The position numbers were made by a program, and so were the translations under genes. This document shows positions 1 to 9,512 of a stretch of 50,784 bases of DNA, piece by piece (position 1 is the stretch's first letter; each line of letters opens with the position of its first letter). Source of the DNA: Mesostigma viride (lineage: Eukaryota; Streptophyta; Mesostigmatophyceae; Mesostigmatales; Mesostigmataceae); contig RPFO01001335.1 of assembly GCA_009746045.1 (NCBI GenBank), positions 1-50,784 on the forward strand, given 5' to 3'. The notes beneath the pieces are model-generated. The model saw only the letters and a program-made list of their open reading frames with translations. It was not told the DNA's origin and ran no database searches.

Positions 1-398
1 GGGCCCGCCAACCATCGCCAGCAAACCCATCGCCCACAGCCTCGCCCAACAGCCTCAAGAAAACCCTGCCATGAACACAAATTGCGAAAGTACTACCAGA
101 TTACGACCGCTTTTCTTTCAGCAACTGGCTGCAACTGACCATTGAGGAGAATGCGCCGAAATAGTACATTTCTTAGCCACAAGAACGCAAGCTCCTTGGG
201 GCCTGCTTTTCTTTCAGCAACTGGCTAGCTGCAACTGACCAAGGAAGAATGCGCCGAAATAGTGCATTTCTTAGCACAAGAACGCAAGCTCCTTGGGCCT
301 TAGGGCCCATCCCCGCCAACGACCTGGAGGCGCTTCTTCGCCAGCTAGGCCAGAGCTCAGGCACCGCCCGCTATCCTGTGCAGCTTCTTCCAGCTAAC
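1..398. other. Unassigned repeat-like flank
   Basis: No gene is seen. The stretch carries the tandem duplication listed separately, and its right end joins the LINE-ORF1-like fragment that starts at about 399. Open frames on the minus strand here show no recognisable domain. Confidence 0.4.
109..300. repeat. Two-copy tandem duplication (~96 bp unit)
   Basis: Copy 1 covers about 109-204 and copy 2 about 205-300. Both start GCTTTTCTTTCAGCAACTGG, share the core ATGCGCCGAAATAG and end CGCAAGCTCCTTGG. They differ by small indels, for example an extra AGCT in copy 2. Confidence 0.85.
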
Positions 399-580
399 TA
401 TGGACAACATCGTCGCTAAGCTCCGCACCCCATGCAGCCTGGCCTGCGCAGCCGACAGCCACATCGGCTCCTTCCCTCTGCAAGGATGACATCCGAGCCG
501 TGCTGGAGGAGCACGTTACCTGGCCGTTGGCCGAGAAGCTGACCTCGCTGAACACGACGCTCAACACGGTGGAGGCCCGG
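399..580 (+). pseudogene. LINE-ORF1-like coiled-coil fragment, 5' part, split by Gypsy-1
   Basis: This stretch is nearly identical to 22743-22924, the start of a fuller copy. It encodes the N-terminal part of a heptad-rich protein (TWPLAEKLTSLNTTLNTVEA) and stops abruptly at the Gypsy-1 insertion. The continuation resumes at 9051. Together the two parts give the same coding order as the intact paralogue, so this is one sequence split by the retrotransposon. Assignment to LINE ORF1 is an inference from the coiled coil and the LINE-like 3' end of the paralogue. Confidence 0.6.
576..580. repeat. Target-site duplication, left copy (CCCGG)
   Basis: CCCGG lies just left of the Gypsy-1 LTR and again at 9046-9050. 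The empty site is visible in the paralogue near 22920 as GGAGGCCCGGGTCTCC with a single copy. One base of ambiguity remains (4 or 5 bp), because a G follows in both places. Confidence 0.9.
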
Positions 581-1313
581 TTTAACACGTATGGCTATTT
601 AAAATAGCGCCTTAAGGATTGAGAACGAATGCGAAAGACCTTTGACTTCCTATGCGTCACAGCGCACGATGGTGGCTTAAGAATACTCGTCACACAATAC
701 GAATAAGCTCAAACCCGGAAAACCGGTTTCGTATATTACAATGTTACCACACAGATTAAAACACTCAATGCGGGAAGACTTACACCCAGTAGGCGAGGGA
801 TTCACACTCGAGCCCACAGGAGATTTACACTCCAGGATTAAGCGATGGTAAATAATCTGTAGAGCAACGTGGTAAATTACGATACAAGGTCCGGATTGCT
901 GGCATAGCTCGTGCCTTCCTATTTTGTCCCTTCGTCCCCGTTGGTGGCTGCGCCTGGCGCTGCCAACCAGGCATGACGTGAGGTCCGCGGGGACGGGCTT
1001 CTCGAACCGTCTAGAACACGTTAAAGACCAGTACGGCTAGAGGCCTCTCCTGAAAAATATCCAAATGTCCGTAGGTACCATCATAACGCATGTGCAGTGC
1101 CACTTGGCTGTCCGTAACTCCCGTTCAGGCGCTAGGTCTGCCTACGGCGCAAAGGCCAAGTTCGTCAGCAAAACTTCTACACTTACTTCCACACGGATTG
1201 CCTCGGCTGCCAACTATACTATGGCCTCGGCACTGGCGCCGGATTACGGTCGGCGCCGATCGACCGGGACGGATAATTTAATACCACAAATGGCATGTTG
1301 CATCCGTGCAACA
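581..1313 (-). repeat. Gypsy-1 3' LTR
   Basis: 733 bp, matching 8310-9045 almost throughout. Visible differences include GACTTCC against GATTTCC, GGATTAAG against GGACTAAG, GGATTGCTG against GGATTTCTG, CCGTAACTCC against CCGGTAACTCC, and a 3-bp indel near the outer end. On the minus strand it starts TGTTGC and ends GTTAAA, so the right terminus is not the usual CA. Confidence 0.93.
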
Positions 1314-1328
1314 CTCCTCCCCCCCCAA
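1314..1328 (-). promoter_or_regulatory. Polypurine tract of Gypsy-1
   Basis: On the minus strand GGGGGGGGAGGAG directly precedes the 3' LTR start TGTTGC. This is the expected position and composition for the plus-strand DNA primer of a retrotransposon. Confidence 0.85.
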
Positions 1329-1866
1329 CAAAAGAGGCGGCTACTCCTGTAGCCGGGACTTATAAATGACTGTATACATGGTCACTGTTCCCTTCCAGGG
1401 CACGCATCGATCGTGCCAATTGTCACCGTCCGTTGGCGATGGTTTACGGCGCCGGGCGGTAAGGGCTCGGGCGGTGTCCCCCACGAGTGGAGCCCCCACG
1501 GCCATGCCCGCGCAGAGGTGCGGCCGGGCGTTGACGCCGGTGGACACGCTCAGCCGGCGCGGCCTCAGCCGGCTCGGGAAGAGGCAGGCCATTGGCCTGG
1601 ACTAGGGCGGGCTGGAAGGTGAGTTGCCGCTCGCCGGCGCGTGCATCATGGCGTTTGGCCAGGTTGACATCCCGCAGCGCCTCCAGTGGGAAAACGCTCA
1701 AGAAGGCGGCGAGGAACTTGTGTCGGGTGAGGGACACCGAACCTCCTGTCCAAACGATACCGCACCGAATAACTCGCCCATGGACCCCTGGGGCGGGGCG
1801 GCCTGCATCAAGGCTGCCAATGCACATGCAAGGAGCATTACGCAAAAGGTAGGAGAAGGGCCGGAA
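1329..1866 (-). other. Gypsy-1 3' untranslated region
   Basis: About 540 bp between the integrase stop codon and the polypurine tract. Open frames are present on both strands, but they are G+C-driven and show no domain. I see no gene here. Confidence 0.5.
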
Positions 1867-3525
1867 TTATGCCAACCCTGCCCGGGCTTTATACTCCTGT
1901 AGCAAGCGTGCACAGCCCGTGAGTCCAGCCTCAGCTACCCATGAGTGCTCTAGCTCTGTTTGGGAGAACTTCCACTTAAGGAGGTACTCGCGGCGGCGGC
2001 CTCGATTGCGGTGGGCTACAATGTCCTCGACCTCATCCTCGGGCTCGCCCGTCTCGGGGTTGAACTCCAAGGGGGCGGGTGCCATGACACGACCTGGGAA
2101 GGTGCTCTTGCGGTAAAGCTTCAGCTGGTCAACGTGGAAAACATTGGACTTCAGCTGCCACGAGTCCGGGATGGCGACAGACACCATCACCTCATTGAAC
2201 ACCTTCTCCACCAGATACGGTCCAAGGAATAAGGGGCGGAGCTTGACCTTCAGGCTGTCCTCGAACTTGTGCGAGAAGCGGCCTTGGTGGGGGCCCTCAA
2301 TTAAAACCAAGTCACCTGCTTCGATTGCAGGGGTGCGCCTGTCCAGGGTACTTTGGACTCGCGCCATGTACTTGGCACGCGCCTGACGTAGGCCACTTAT
2401 GGCGCTGGAATGAGCTTGCACCATCCGTTGTACCAGCTCCCGCGCCCCTGCGACTGTGGAGCGTAGCTCCGTTGTCGTGGTGATGGCTGGGGCGGTCAAG
2501 AGATCGGTGGGGGTAAGGGGATGCCTGCCTGTATCAAGAAAGAACGGGGTATACCCGTGGGCAGAATGGGGGGCATTATTGAGTGAAAACTCAATGAATC
2601 CCAGCACTTCGTCCCAATTCCTCCCGTCTCGATCCAGGTAGTGCCGCAGTGCCTCTTCCACCACCCGATTCACTCTCTCCACCATGTGAGAAGAGCTACT
2701 GTGATAGGCCGTACCCATAGACAACTTAGTCCCGACGACCTGAAAAAATGAGGTCCAAAATTTCGACGTGAACAGCTTGTCCTTGTCGGTGATAAATTGT
2801 CGGGGCATGCCATGGAGCCGGAACACATTGTTTAGGAACAAGTGGGCACACTCTTCCGCCGTCAGGGTGGCCTTGCAGGGGATTAAATGGCATCTCCGCG
2901 TGAGCCGGTCCACCACTACCAGGATCTGAGCATTGCCCGCCTTGGTCTCTGGCAAGGGCCCAATGAAATCCATCATCACCGAGTCCCAAGGGAACATGGG
3001 GTCTGGAATTTCCTTTGGAACGCCCTGTTTGCCCGTATTCCGTGGCTTCATGTGCTGGCAGCTGTCACAGGTACTGACATACTCCCGCACATCCCGAGCC
3101 ATCTTAGGCCAATAGTAGGACCTCCGGGCCCTCGCTAACAGCCTGTCCTGGCCTTGGTGTCCCCCCAAGACGGAGTCATGTAACTCAAATAATACCTCAG
3201 CGCGGCATATTTGGGGGACATACAAGCGCCATGAGTCTTGACGGGCCGCCTGGCCACTGACATTCACGTAAAGGAACCCGTTTTGAAACTTGGCTGGGTA
3301 GCCGTCCATGCTCTGAGGGCGGGCAGCTATGGCTTCATTTGCCTTACCCTCAGTGACCGTGAAGCGCGAGATGAGGCGCTCTAGGTCCGAGCTGATGACG
3401 ACCGTTGTTGCAGTATTTGCCAACGTGAATGCCTCTCCAACGGGCTGCATTGGAGGGTAGACTCCTGTCGCCGGCACCATATGGCTGTACGGGGCCGAAG
3501 TCCTTCCCCCCCTGCGGCTGCGCAC
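1867..3525 (-). CDS. Gypsy-1 integrase with C-terminal chromodomain (pol part 3)
   Basis: 552-residue open frame. It inserts element cDNA into the chromosome. The zinc-binding HHCC module is visible as H116, H123, C153 and C156. The catalytic core follows with D186 (MDFIGPLP), D247 (FITDKDKLFTS) and E283 (MVERVNR), giving the D,D35E spacing of Ty3/Gypsy integrases. A C-terminal chromodomain, about residues 495-545, contains EYLLKWK and HSWVAEAGL; in chromoviruses this domain reads histone marks and guides insertion. The first ~40 residues are probably out of frame, because the previous reading frame carries the end of RNase H. The real protein would be released from a larger Pol polyprotein by the element protease. 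Confidence 0.9.
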   Translation of the reverse strand: MRSRRGGRTSAPYSHMVPATGVYPPMQPVGEAFTLANTATTVVISSDLERLISRFTVTEGKANEAIAARPQSMDGYPAKFQNGFLYVNVSGQAARQDSWRLYVPQICRAEVLFELHDSVLGGHQGQDRLLARARRSYYWPKMARDVREYVSTCDSCQHMKPRNTGKQGVPKEIPDPMFPWDSVMMDFIGPLPETKAGNAQILVVVDRLTRRCHLIPCKATLTAEECAHLFLNNVFRLHGMPRQFITDKDKLFTSKFWTSFFQVVGTKLSMGTAYHSSSSHMVERVNRVVEEALRHYLDRDGRNWDEVLGFIEFSLNNAPHSAHGYTPFFLDTGRHPLTPTDLLTAPAITTTTELRSTVAGARELVQRMVQAHSSAISGLRQARAKYMARVQSTLDRRTPAIEAGDLVLIEGPHQGRFSHKFEDSLKVKLRPLFLGPYLVEKVFNEVMVSVAIPDSWQLKSNVFHVDQLKLYRKSTFPGRVMAPAPLEFNPETGEPEDEVEDIVAHRNRGRRREYLLKWKFSQTELEHSWVAEAGLTGCARLLQEYKARAGLA

Positions 3526-4832
3526 GTGCCCTCACGTGCAGGGGTGCTGCCGGCGAGGCGCACGGAATGGTCAACAGTGTCAACCTCCGCGGTTGTGGCG
3601 CCACAGAAGAGGAAGGGGCTCATCGGGTCGCTCAAGCGGTCGCCAAAGGGGGCGACGGGACCATGGGAGGGGATCAACGTCGTGGCCAAAACGTCAAGAT
3701 CCTCATAAAACCAATAGTCGGGGCGACGCGACAGGGCGTCAGGGACCGTGTTGTCAAGGCCCTTGACATATTCGATCTTGAACGGACCGAACTGTGCCAA
3801 ATATTCAAGCCAACGGGCTTGGCGTGGCGTAAGCGTGGGCTGCGTCAACAAGTGCGTGAGGGGCCGATGGTCGGTCTGGATGATCAAGCGGTACGGGTCC
3901 GCAGGGTCGGGTTCGGCCATGGCCACGTTGAACTGAGCACCCAGAAGATGGTGCCGCCAAGTATGGCAACAGTACACCACGGCCAACAACTCTTGCTGAT
4001 GGACCGGGTAATTTCTTTCGGCCGGGATCATCGTCCGGGAGATATACTCGACCGGTTGGAGACCGAGACCATGGTCTTGGAGCAGCACACCGCCAATAGC
4101 AACCTTGCTAGAATCGCTATTGACCACGAATGGCTTGGTGGGATCCGGAAGGATGAGGACAGGCGCAGTGGCGAGCCTGGCCTTCAGCAGGTCAAAGGCC
4201 TGTTGACACAGGCCTGACCATTCCCACGGTACGTCCTTCTTGAGGAGGTGAGTAAGCGGGGCCGCAATGGTCGCGAAACGCGGGATGAAGCGGCGATAAT
4301 ACGATACCAAGCCCAAGAAGCTGCGCAAGGCGCGAACATTCGCGGGAACAGGCCACTGTTGGACGGCGGCGACCTTATCGGGGTCCGTGGACACGCCCTT
4401 GTCCGAGAGAATGTGGCCTAGAAAGGGGACGCTGCGGCCTGATTCTACCTTGCTGCGGCGGGCGGACAGTTTATTATCCGCCATGATCTGCAGAACCGCG
4501 GCAACATCCTCCAAGTGCTCCTCGAACGTGCGAGAGAAAATGAGGATGTCATCCAAGTAGATGGCCACGCAGGTGCGTTTGTACGGCTGCGTCCCCGGGT
4601 CCCACGGGATAGTCGGGTCGCGCAGGTCTGCCGAGACCTGGGGCAGCCGACTAGTGCCCATCACCGACCTAAAGAGGTGGTTCATGAGCATCTGAAAAGA
4701 GGCAGGGCTGTTACACAAGCCCATGGCCGCCACGCGGAATTGGTAATGGCCAAAAGGCGTGGCAAAGGCTGTTTTATGGCAATCTTCGGGGGCGATCCGA
4801 AGTTGCCAAAAACCGTCTGCACAATCGAGCAC
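3381..4832 (-). pseudogene. Gypsy-1 reverse transcriptase palm/thumb and RNase H (pol part 2)
   Basis: 483-residue open frame carrying the rest of RT. LDCADGFWQLRIAPED is motif A, with the catalytic Asp in its CADG core. FATPFGHYQFRVAAMGL and NSPASFQ follow, and YLDD at residues 92-95 is the catalytic motif. An insertion of about 20 residues lies just before YLDD compared with most Gypsy RTs. The connection and RNase H follow (FVVNSDSSKVAIGGVLLQD, HQQELLAVVYCCHTWRHHLL, IQTDHRPLTHLL, PDALSRRP). The frame is offset from the upstream PR-RT frame at about 4843-4850, where one base appears missing. Its last ~70 residues are out of frame, since the integrase continues in a third frame. Confidence 0.88.
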
Positions 4833-5905
4833 CGTAAAGTACTTGCGCCCTCCACCTTATTAAATATATCATCGATGCGGGGGAGGGGATACTTGGACTT
4901 CACGGTGATCGCATTGAGTTTGCGATAATCCGTAACCAGACGCCACTTCCCATTGGGTTTGGGCACCAGCAACACGCCCGCGCTGTAAGGGCTATTGCTG
5001 GGCTCGATCAAGCCGGCCTCCAACAAGCCGACCAAGATCTTCTTGAGCTCTGCCAACTCCACGGGTCCCATGCGAAAAATGGGTGAGGTGGTAGGTGGGT
5101 GCCCCTCCTGCAAATGAATGCGGTGGAGCACCGGTCTGGCCGGGGGAAACGTAGGTGTTTTCTCCTCAAACACGGCTGAATACTGATCGAGCACTGCGTT
5201 GAGTCGTTTCACCTCGTCTTCCGACAAGTCCATGCCAAGCGAGTTTAACGAAACTCCAGCCTGTGCATGCTGGGCGCTGGGCCCGCGCACGTGGGCAAGG
5301 GCGTCCAGACGAATGGAGTAAACGGGAGGAGGCTGCCGGGCTCTCATCATCCGCTTGAACTCCCTTTTGGACATGAGAATGTCCGCAAGGCGACGACGGT
5401 CACTCTTGAGGGCAGGCGTGTCATCGGTGATGGTCATGCCGTTGGCCGCATACTGCCGCTCAGGTAACCAGAATGACCCATCTGGGAAGTGGGTAACCAT
5501 GGTACCAAAAGAGACGGTCACCTTGGAGATGTGCAGCCAGTCAATCCCTAGGATGATATCAGCCGCTTGTAAGGGAATGACCGTGGCGCGAATGGGCACG
5601 CTGGTGCCTTGTACGATAGGGGCCAAGTCCACATAGCCCGGGGATGGCTGAGTGTAGCCATCCGAGTATCGCACGCGCCGAGCAATGGTATGGGGAGTCG
5701 GGGTTACTCCCAGGCGCTGCACTATGGCCTCACTGATGAAGGTGGTAGCCGCACCACTGTCAATGAGGACCTTGATGCCCTCCAAACAACGCCCAGAGCC
5801 CTGGGGGTCTGGTAGGCTTCCAGTGAAGAGGAGTAGTTGCCGCGGGCCTTCGCTAGGCTCCGCTTGCCATTCCTGGGTCTCTGTCACCACATTACATGGT
5901 AACAA
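4682..5905 (-). pseudogene. Gypsy-1 aspartic protease and N-terminal reverse transcriptase (pol part 1)
   Basis: The open frame starts 60 bp after the gag stop, in the -1 frame relative to gag. The retropepsin active site is LIDSGAATTFI near residue 47, and the second protease motif is ADIILGIDWLH. The RT fingers begin at PTTSPIFRMGPVELAELK and include VLLVPKPNGKWRLVTDYRKL and SKYPLPRIDDIF. Homology stops at about 4848, and the remaining ~55 codons are frameshifted. The missing part continues in the frame that begins at 4832. Because the gap to gag is short, Pol is probably made by frameshifting or re-initiation, but I see no defined slippery site. Confidence 0.9.
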
Positions 5906-5964
5906 AACTTGGGCGACTTGTGCATGGCCGGGTAAGGTGTCGCCCGGAGTGCCCTCCCGGCCTC

Positions 5965-7839
5965 TCAGTCCAACGCCTCTCCTGCAGGCCCCTCGTCCAC
6001 CGGTGTGCCTCGCAGGTGGCCGGATGCGGCCGCGGAAGAGCCATCATCAGGCTCGGCCGCGTCTGCGGCATCCAGTTGGTTGAGGGCATGCCCAGCTTGC
6101 TGGTAGGAGCTTGGGGGCGCCTTGGGTTGTTGGTACAGCCGGGGCTGTTGGCGCGCTTGTTGCAAGCGTCGGGCACGCTCACCCGCACTGGGAGCTGTGC
6201 GCATATTTCGCGCCGGTGGTGGCCTCGAGGCCATTTGCGGGGAGGCCGCTTGGAAATTGTTGCGTTGCACAGGCGGGGCCTGGTCCAGCGGAGGGAGATC
6301 AGGGCACTCACGTTTGATGTGCCCCACGCGGTTGCAGTGGTAGCACTGAATCCGGGAAGTGTCCAAGGCATTAATGTCCAGGACCTCGCACTGTAGCTCA
6401 TCCACCCACACGGGGGCGAATCCCAGCTCATTGAGTTCCAGTGCATTCACGCGGGGTTTTGGGGTCCGCTGCACCAAGGGAGCTATCTCCGCTAGGTAGG
6501 TCTTGATGTCCTGCAGGTTCCATTGAGCCCAGGAGAGGTGGGCGAATTTCCGCTTCACCTCATCCCGGAATTCGGGTTGCAAGCCCTCATAGAACCTTGC
6601 CAAGGCTTCTGGGCCCATCAGGTCATCAACCCGCCCAGCTAGAAGCTCGAACTTGGTCATATATTCCCGATAGCTCAGGTTCCCCTGCTTGAACGCCCCA
6701 AAAGCCTCCCGGTCCAGCTTGTCTTGGTCGGGTGGCAGGTACTTGGCCCGTGCTCGCCGAAATAATTCAGCCAAGCTGCTGGGGAAGCCATTGGCCAGGG
6801 CGCTTTCGCAATGGAGAGCTTGTCTCACATCGGGAGCCAGTGCCTCGCTGGACACCAGCTTGACCTTGATATCCTCGTCCAAGAGCTTGCGATTGTATGT
6901 CTCCCAGATGTCGATCTTCTGAGACACTGCAATCTCCCAAGCCTCAAACTCTTGGTACGAGCAGTCGGGTTTAAACTTGGGAATATCCGACAGCTTGGGC
7001 AACGGTGGTAGTCGCCCTGCATTGTGAGTATCATCGTCATGATGGCCCATGATACTCGCGGGTCTCCCGGGCCCGGCCACACCTTGCGAGGTGTGCCCAC
7101 GCGGGTAACCTGCCGGGGGGCTGCACTCATCCTCACCCGGGTGCTCATACCCATGTGGGTAGTGGGCGCGGCTTGCATAATGATGGGCGGCGGTGGCCGC
7201 TGGGTGCTGCGCTCGTGGGTCACCCGGAGCCAGGCGGTCGTATGCTGAGTTGGGGAGGGGAATCGCCTCCCCTGCGACCCCGAAGGAAGACCGACCGGTC
7301 CGTGCGGTGCCCTGGCCCTGCCCAGCCATATTTGGCGAGGCATGGCCGAAGGGGCTAGCCCCAAGGGGTCCAGGCGCATGATAGGACGCCCGATGCGCAG
7401 CTCGGCGAGACCGCGATCGGCTATCATACAAGGGTGGCGCCGGGGCGCTGCTGGGCCAAGTGGCCAATGTAGGTTGCGGCAGCACCGTAGGCAGGGCCCC
7501 ACTCCTACCGTAGTGCAGGGTAACATTATTCCCCTGCGCCCCCGCGCCGGCTCCTACACCAAGGGCCGGACCCGCCGACAATCCCGCGATGGATGTTCCA
7601 CTTGGTGGTCCATTAAGGGGATTCACTACAGGGCTACCAGGTGGTGCACCGGCAGCCGCCGAGGAATTCCCTCCCAAACGTGGGGTTTGTGCTGGGGATG
7701 ACCCCCTAGAGCCACGCTCACTACTCGGGCGTGAGTGATTTTGGGTAGCTCTCTCTGCCGCCTCGAGTGCTGCCACGAGGGAAGGGGCAGGAGAGAAGCG
7801 ATGGGCCTCTCGTCGCCCTCGCTCAACACCGTCAGCCAT
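5965..7839 (-). CDS. Gypsy-1 Gag (capsid and nucleocapsid)
   Basis: 624 residues and apparently intact. The first ~270 residues are Ser/Pro/Gly-rich and low in complexity. A Retrotrans_gag-type capsid region follows (FKPDCSYQEFEAWEIAVSQK, about 295 onward; EYMTKFELLAGRVDDLM; FYEGLQPEFRDEVKRKF). One CCHC zinc knuckle, CYHCNRVGHIKREC, lies near residues 497-511. A Gln/Arg/Pro-rich tail completes the protein. It would form the cytoplasmic virus-like particle and package element RNA. The start codon at 7839 is the first ATG of the open frame and lies about 450 bp inside the primer site. Confidence 0.88.
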   Translation of the reverse strand: MADGVERGRREAHRFSPAPSLVAALEAAERATQNHSRPSSERGSRGSSPAQTPRLGGNSSAAAGAPPGSPVVNPLNGPPSGTSIAGLSAGPALGVGAGAGAQGNNVTLHYGRSGALPTVLPQPTLATWPSSAPAPPLYDSRSRSRRAAHRASYHAPGPLGASPFGHASPNMAGQGQGTARTGRSSFGVAGEAIPLPNSAYDRLAPGDPRAQHPAATAAHHYASRAHYPHGYEHPGEDECSPPAGYPRGHTSQGVAGPGRPASIMGHHDDDTHNAGRLPPLPKLSDIPKFKPDCSYQEFEAWEIAVSQKIDIWETYNRKLLDEDIKVKLVSSEALAPDVRQALHCESALANGFPSSLAELFRRARAKYLPPDQDKLDREAFGAFKQGNLSYREYMTKFELLAGRVDDLMGPEALARFYEGLQPEFRDEVKRKFAHLSWAQWNLQDIKTYLAEIAPLVQRTPKPRVNALELNELGFAPVWVDELQCEVLDINALDTSRIQCYHCNRVGHIKRECPDLPPLDQAPPVQRNNFQAASPQMASRPPPARNMRTAPSAGERARRLQQARQQPRLYQQPKAPPSSYQQAGHALNQLDAADAAEPDDGSSAAASGHLRGTPVDEGPAGEALD

Positions 7840-8292
7840 CGCGTGGTGGCTGGTAAAGTGTGAACAATGTGCCTCTAGTCACCTTGGCGGGATGACAAAT
7901 TAAGCACAAAAATACGTCAATTAAAGGACGTGAGATATTACTGCAGCTTGCCGGAGCTGACAGTATGTATCCCAGATATAGGGTATGGGGCAATGGCCAA
8001 GACGCCAACTAATGCGTGAAATTGCAACCCACAAAGCGTTTCCGTTTAAAGCACGCAATATAAGGAGATTCGTTTCCGGACGAATCCCTTAGGTCAACCG
8101 GACAAGGCCAGGTTGGGGCATGCAGGAACCGCAATATGGGTAACGGGTATGGGCAGTTAGGATTGTGGGGATCCGACCCCCACAATGAATTACTGCAAGC
8201 GGAATTAGTAAGGGTTCCGGCCCTTATATAATTCCGTTGCTGATCCGGATCAGATTACAGAAAAACGGGACGGGATAGAGGCCACTAGGAAA
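7840..8292 (-). other. Gypsy-1 5' leader
   Basis: About 450 bp between the primer binding site and the gag start. It would be the non-coding leader and packaging region. No domain-bearing ORF is seen. Confidence 0.6.
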
Positions 8293-8308
8293 GTTTCCTC
8301 CGAGTCCA
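8293..8308 (-). promoter_or_regulatory. Primer binding site of Gypsy-1
   Basis: On the minus strand TGGACTCGGAGGAAAC starts one base after the 5' LTR. The leading TGG would pair with the CCA end of a tRNA. The implied tRNA 3' end is CTCCGAGTCCA; I cannot name the tRNA. Confidence 0.65.
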
Positions 8309-8309
8309 G

Positions 8310-9045
8310 TTTAACACGTATGGCTATTTAAAATAGCGCCTTAAGGATTGAGAACGAATGCGAAAGACCTTTGATTTCCTATGCGTCACAGCGCACGATG
8401 GTGGCTTAAGAATACTCGTCACACAATACGAATAAGCTCAAACCCGGAAAACCGGTTTCGTATATTACAATGTTACCACACAGATTAAAACACTCAATGC
8501 GGGAAGACTTACACCCAGTAGGCGAGGGATTCACACTCGAGCCCACAGGAGATTTACACTCCAGGACTAAGCGATGGTAAATAATCTGTAGAGCAACGTG
8601 GTAAATTACGATACAAGGTCCGGATTTCTGGCATAGCTCGTGCCTTCCTATTTTGTCCCTTCGTCCCCGTTGGTGGCTGCGCCTGGCGCTGCCAACCAGG
8701 CATGACGTGAGGTCCGCGGGGACGGGCTTCTCGAACCGTCTAGAACACGTTAAAGACCAGTACGGCTAGAGGCCTCTCCTGAAAAATATCCAAATGTCCG
8801 TAGGTACCATCATAACGCATGTGCAGTGCCACTTGGCTGTCCGGTAACTCCCGTTCAGGCGCTAGGTCTGCCTACGGCGCAAAGGCCAAGTTCGTCAGCA
8901 AAACTTCTACACTTACTTCCACACGGATTGCCTCGGCTGCCAACTATACTATGGCCTCGGCACTGGCGCCGGATTACGGTCGGCGCCGATCGACCGGGAC
9001 GGATAATTTAATACCACAAATGGCATCAGTTGCATCCGTGCAACA
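8310..9045 (-). repeat. Gypsy-1 5' LTR
   Basis: 736 bp, about 99% identical by eye to 581-1313. On the minus strand it runs from TGTTGCACGG to GTTAAA. A small palindrome, TTGCATCCGTGCAA, lies at the outer end. It would contain promoter and polyadenylation signals, but I cannot assign them. Confidence 0.93.
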
Positions 9046-9050
9046 CCCGG
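9046..9050. repeat. Target-site duplication, right copy (CCCGG)
   Basis: Second copy of the CCCGG found at 576-580, directly after the LTR end GCAACA. Confidence 0.9.
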
Positions 9051-9200
9051 GTCTCCAATGTGGAAACCAAGGTCGTCCACAAGCTCCAGTTCACGGCGCT
9101 GCACACCGCGGCGCAGGCATCTGAGACACACACTGCACTTGTCTCTGGCCTAAACCAGGTGGAGGGCAAGTGCGGCGTGCTCATGAAGAAGCTTGAAGCC
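9051..9200 (+). pseudogene. LINE-ORF1-like coiled-coil fragment, 3' part
   Basis: Continues the sequence interrupted at 580 and matches about 22929-23079. It encodes heptad-like sequence (RVSNVETKVVHKLQFTALHT and LNQVEGKCGVLMKKLEA). Similarity ends exactly after CTTGAAGCC at 9200, where the paralogue goes on with ATCACTGCCC. The copy is therefore truncated here and lacks the C-terminal half. Confidence 0.65.
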
Positions 9201-9420
9201 AGAAGTACAGCACAGCAGCGACAATTGCAGACTTAGCCCAGACACACACCTACCCACGTCAATGCCCATGCCCAGAGACTCGCGGCCTCATCCCACCCCC
9301 CTGCACGAACAGTTCCCAAACAAAAGAAAAGGCAAACAAAAGGAACAAGAGTAGCAAGCTGCATTGCGAGCACATATGCCAGTTCTGGCGCACATGCCAG
9401 GCCGAAAGCAACTCATGATT
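9201..9420. other. Spacer without recognisable gene
   Basis: Non-repetitive stretch, A-rich around 9310-9350, between the ORF1-like fragment and the CCCCTG array. Nothing recognised. Confidence 0.4.
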
Positions 9421-9512
9421 GCCCCTGCCCCTGCCCCTGCCCCTGCCCCTGCCCCTGCCCCTGCCCCTGCCCCTGCCCCTGCCCCTGCCCCTGCCCCTGC
9501 CCCTGCCCCTGC
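9421..9512. repeat. (CCCCTG)n microsatellite, short left part
   Basis: About 15 hexamer copies. It is interrupted by Copia-1 and continues at 16311. The complementary strand, (CAGGGG)n, has regularly spaced G4 runs. Confidence 0.97.
9508..9512. repeat. Target-site duplication of Copia-1 (CCTGC), left copy
   Basis: CCTGC precedes the LTR start TGTTAT and recurs at 16311-16315. Because the target is itself a repeat, the duplication could be an accident of the array phase, but its 5-bp length fits Copia integration. Confidence 0.7.

Larger units (their letters stand above)
581..9045 (-). mobile_element. Gypsy-1: complete Ty3/Gypsy chromovirus-type LTR retrotransposon
   Basis: Full-length element of about 8.5 kb read on the minus strand: 5' LTR (8310-9045), primer site, leader, gag, protease, reverse transcriptase, RNase H, integrase, chromodomain, polypurine tract and 3' LTR (581-1313). 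It is flanked by a CCCGG duplication. The order PR-RT-RH-IN plus the C-terminal chromodomain places it in the chromovirus branch of Ty3/Gypsy. Pol is broken into three frames, and each break fits a one-base loss, so this copy looks non-autonomous unless the breaks are consensus errors. The two LTRs differ at only about five sites, which points to a recent insertion. Confidence 0.95.

Noticed and set aside
1444-1845. 133-codon minus-strand ORF between integrase and the Gypsy-1 LTR, considered as an extra gene
   Set aside because: Arg/Ala/Pro-rich composition from G+C bias, no domain, and competing ORFs on the other strand.
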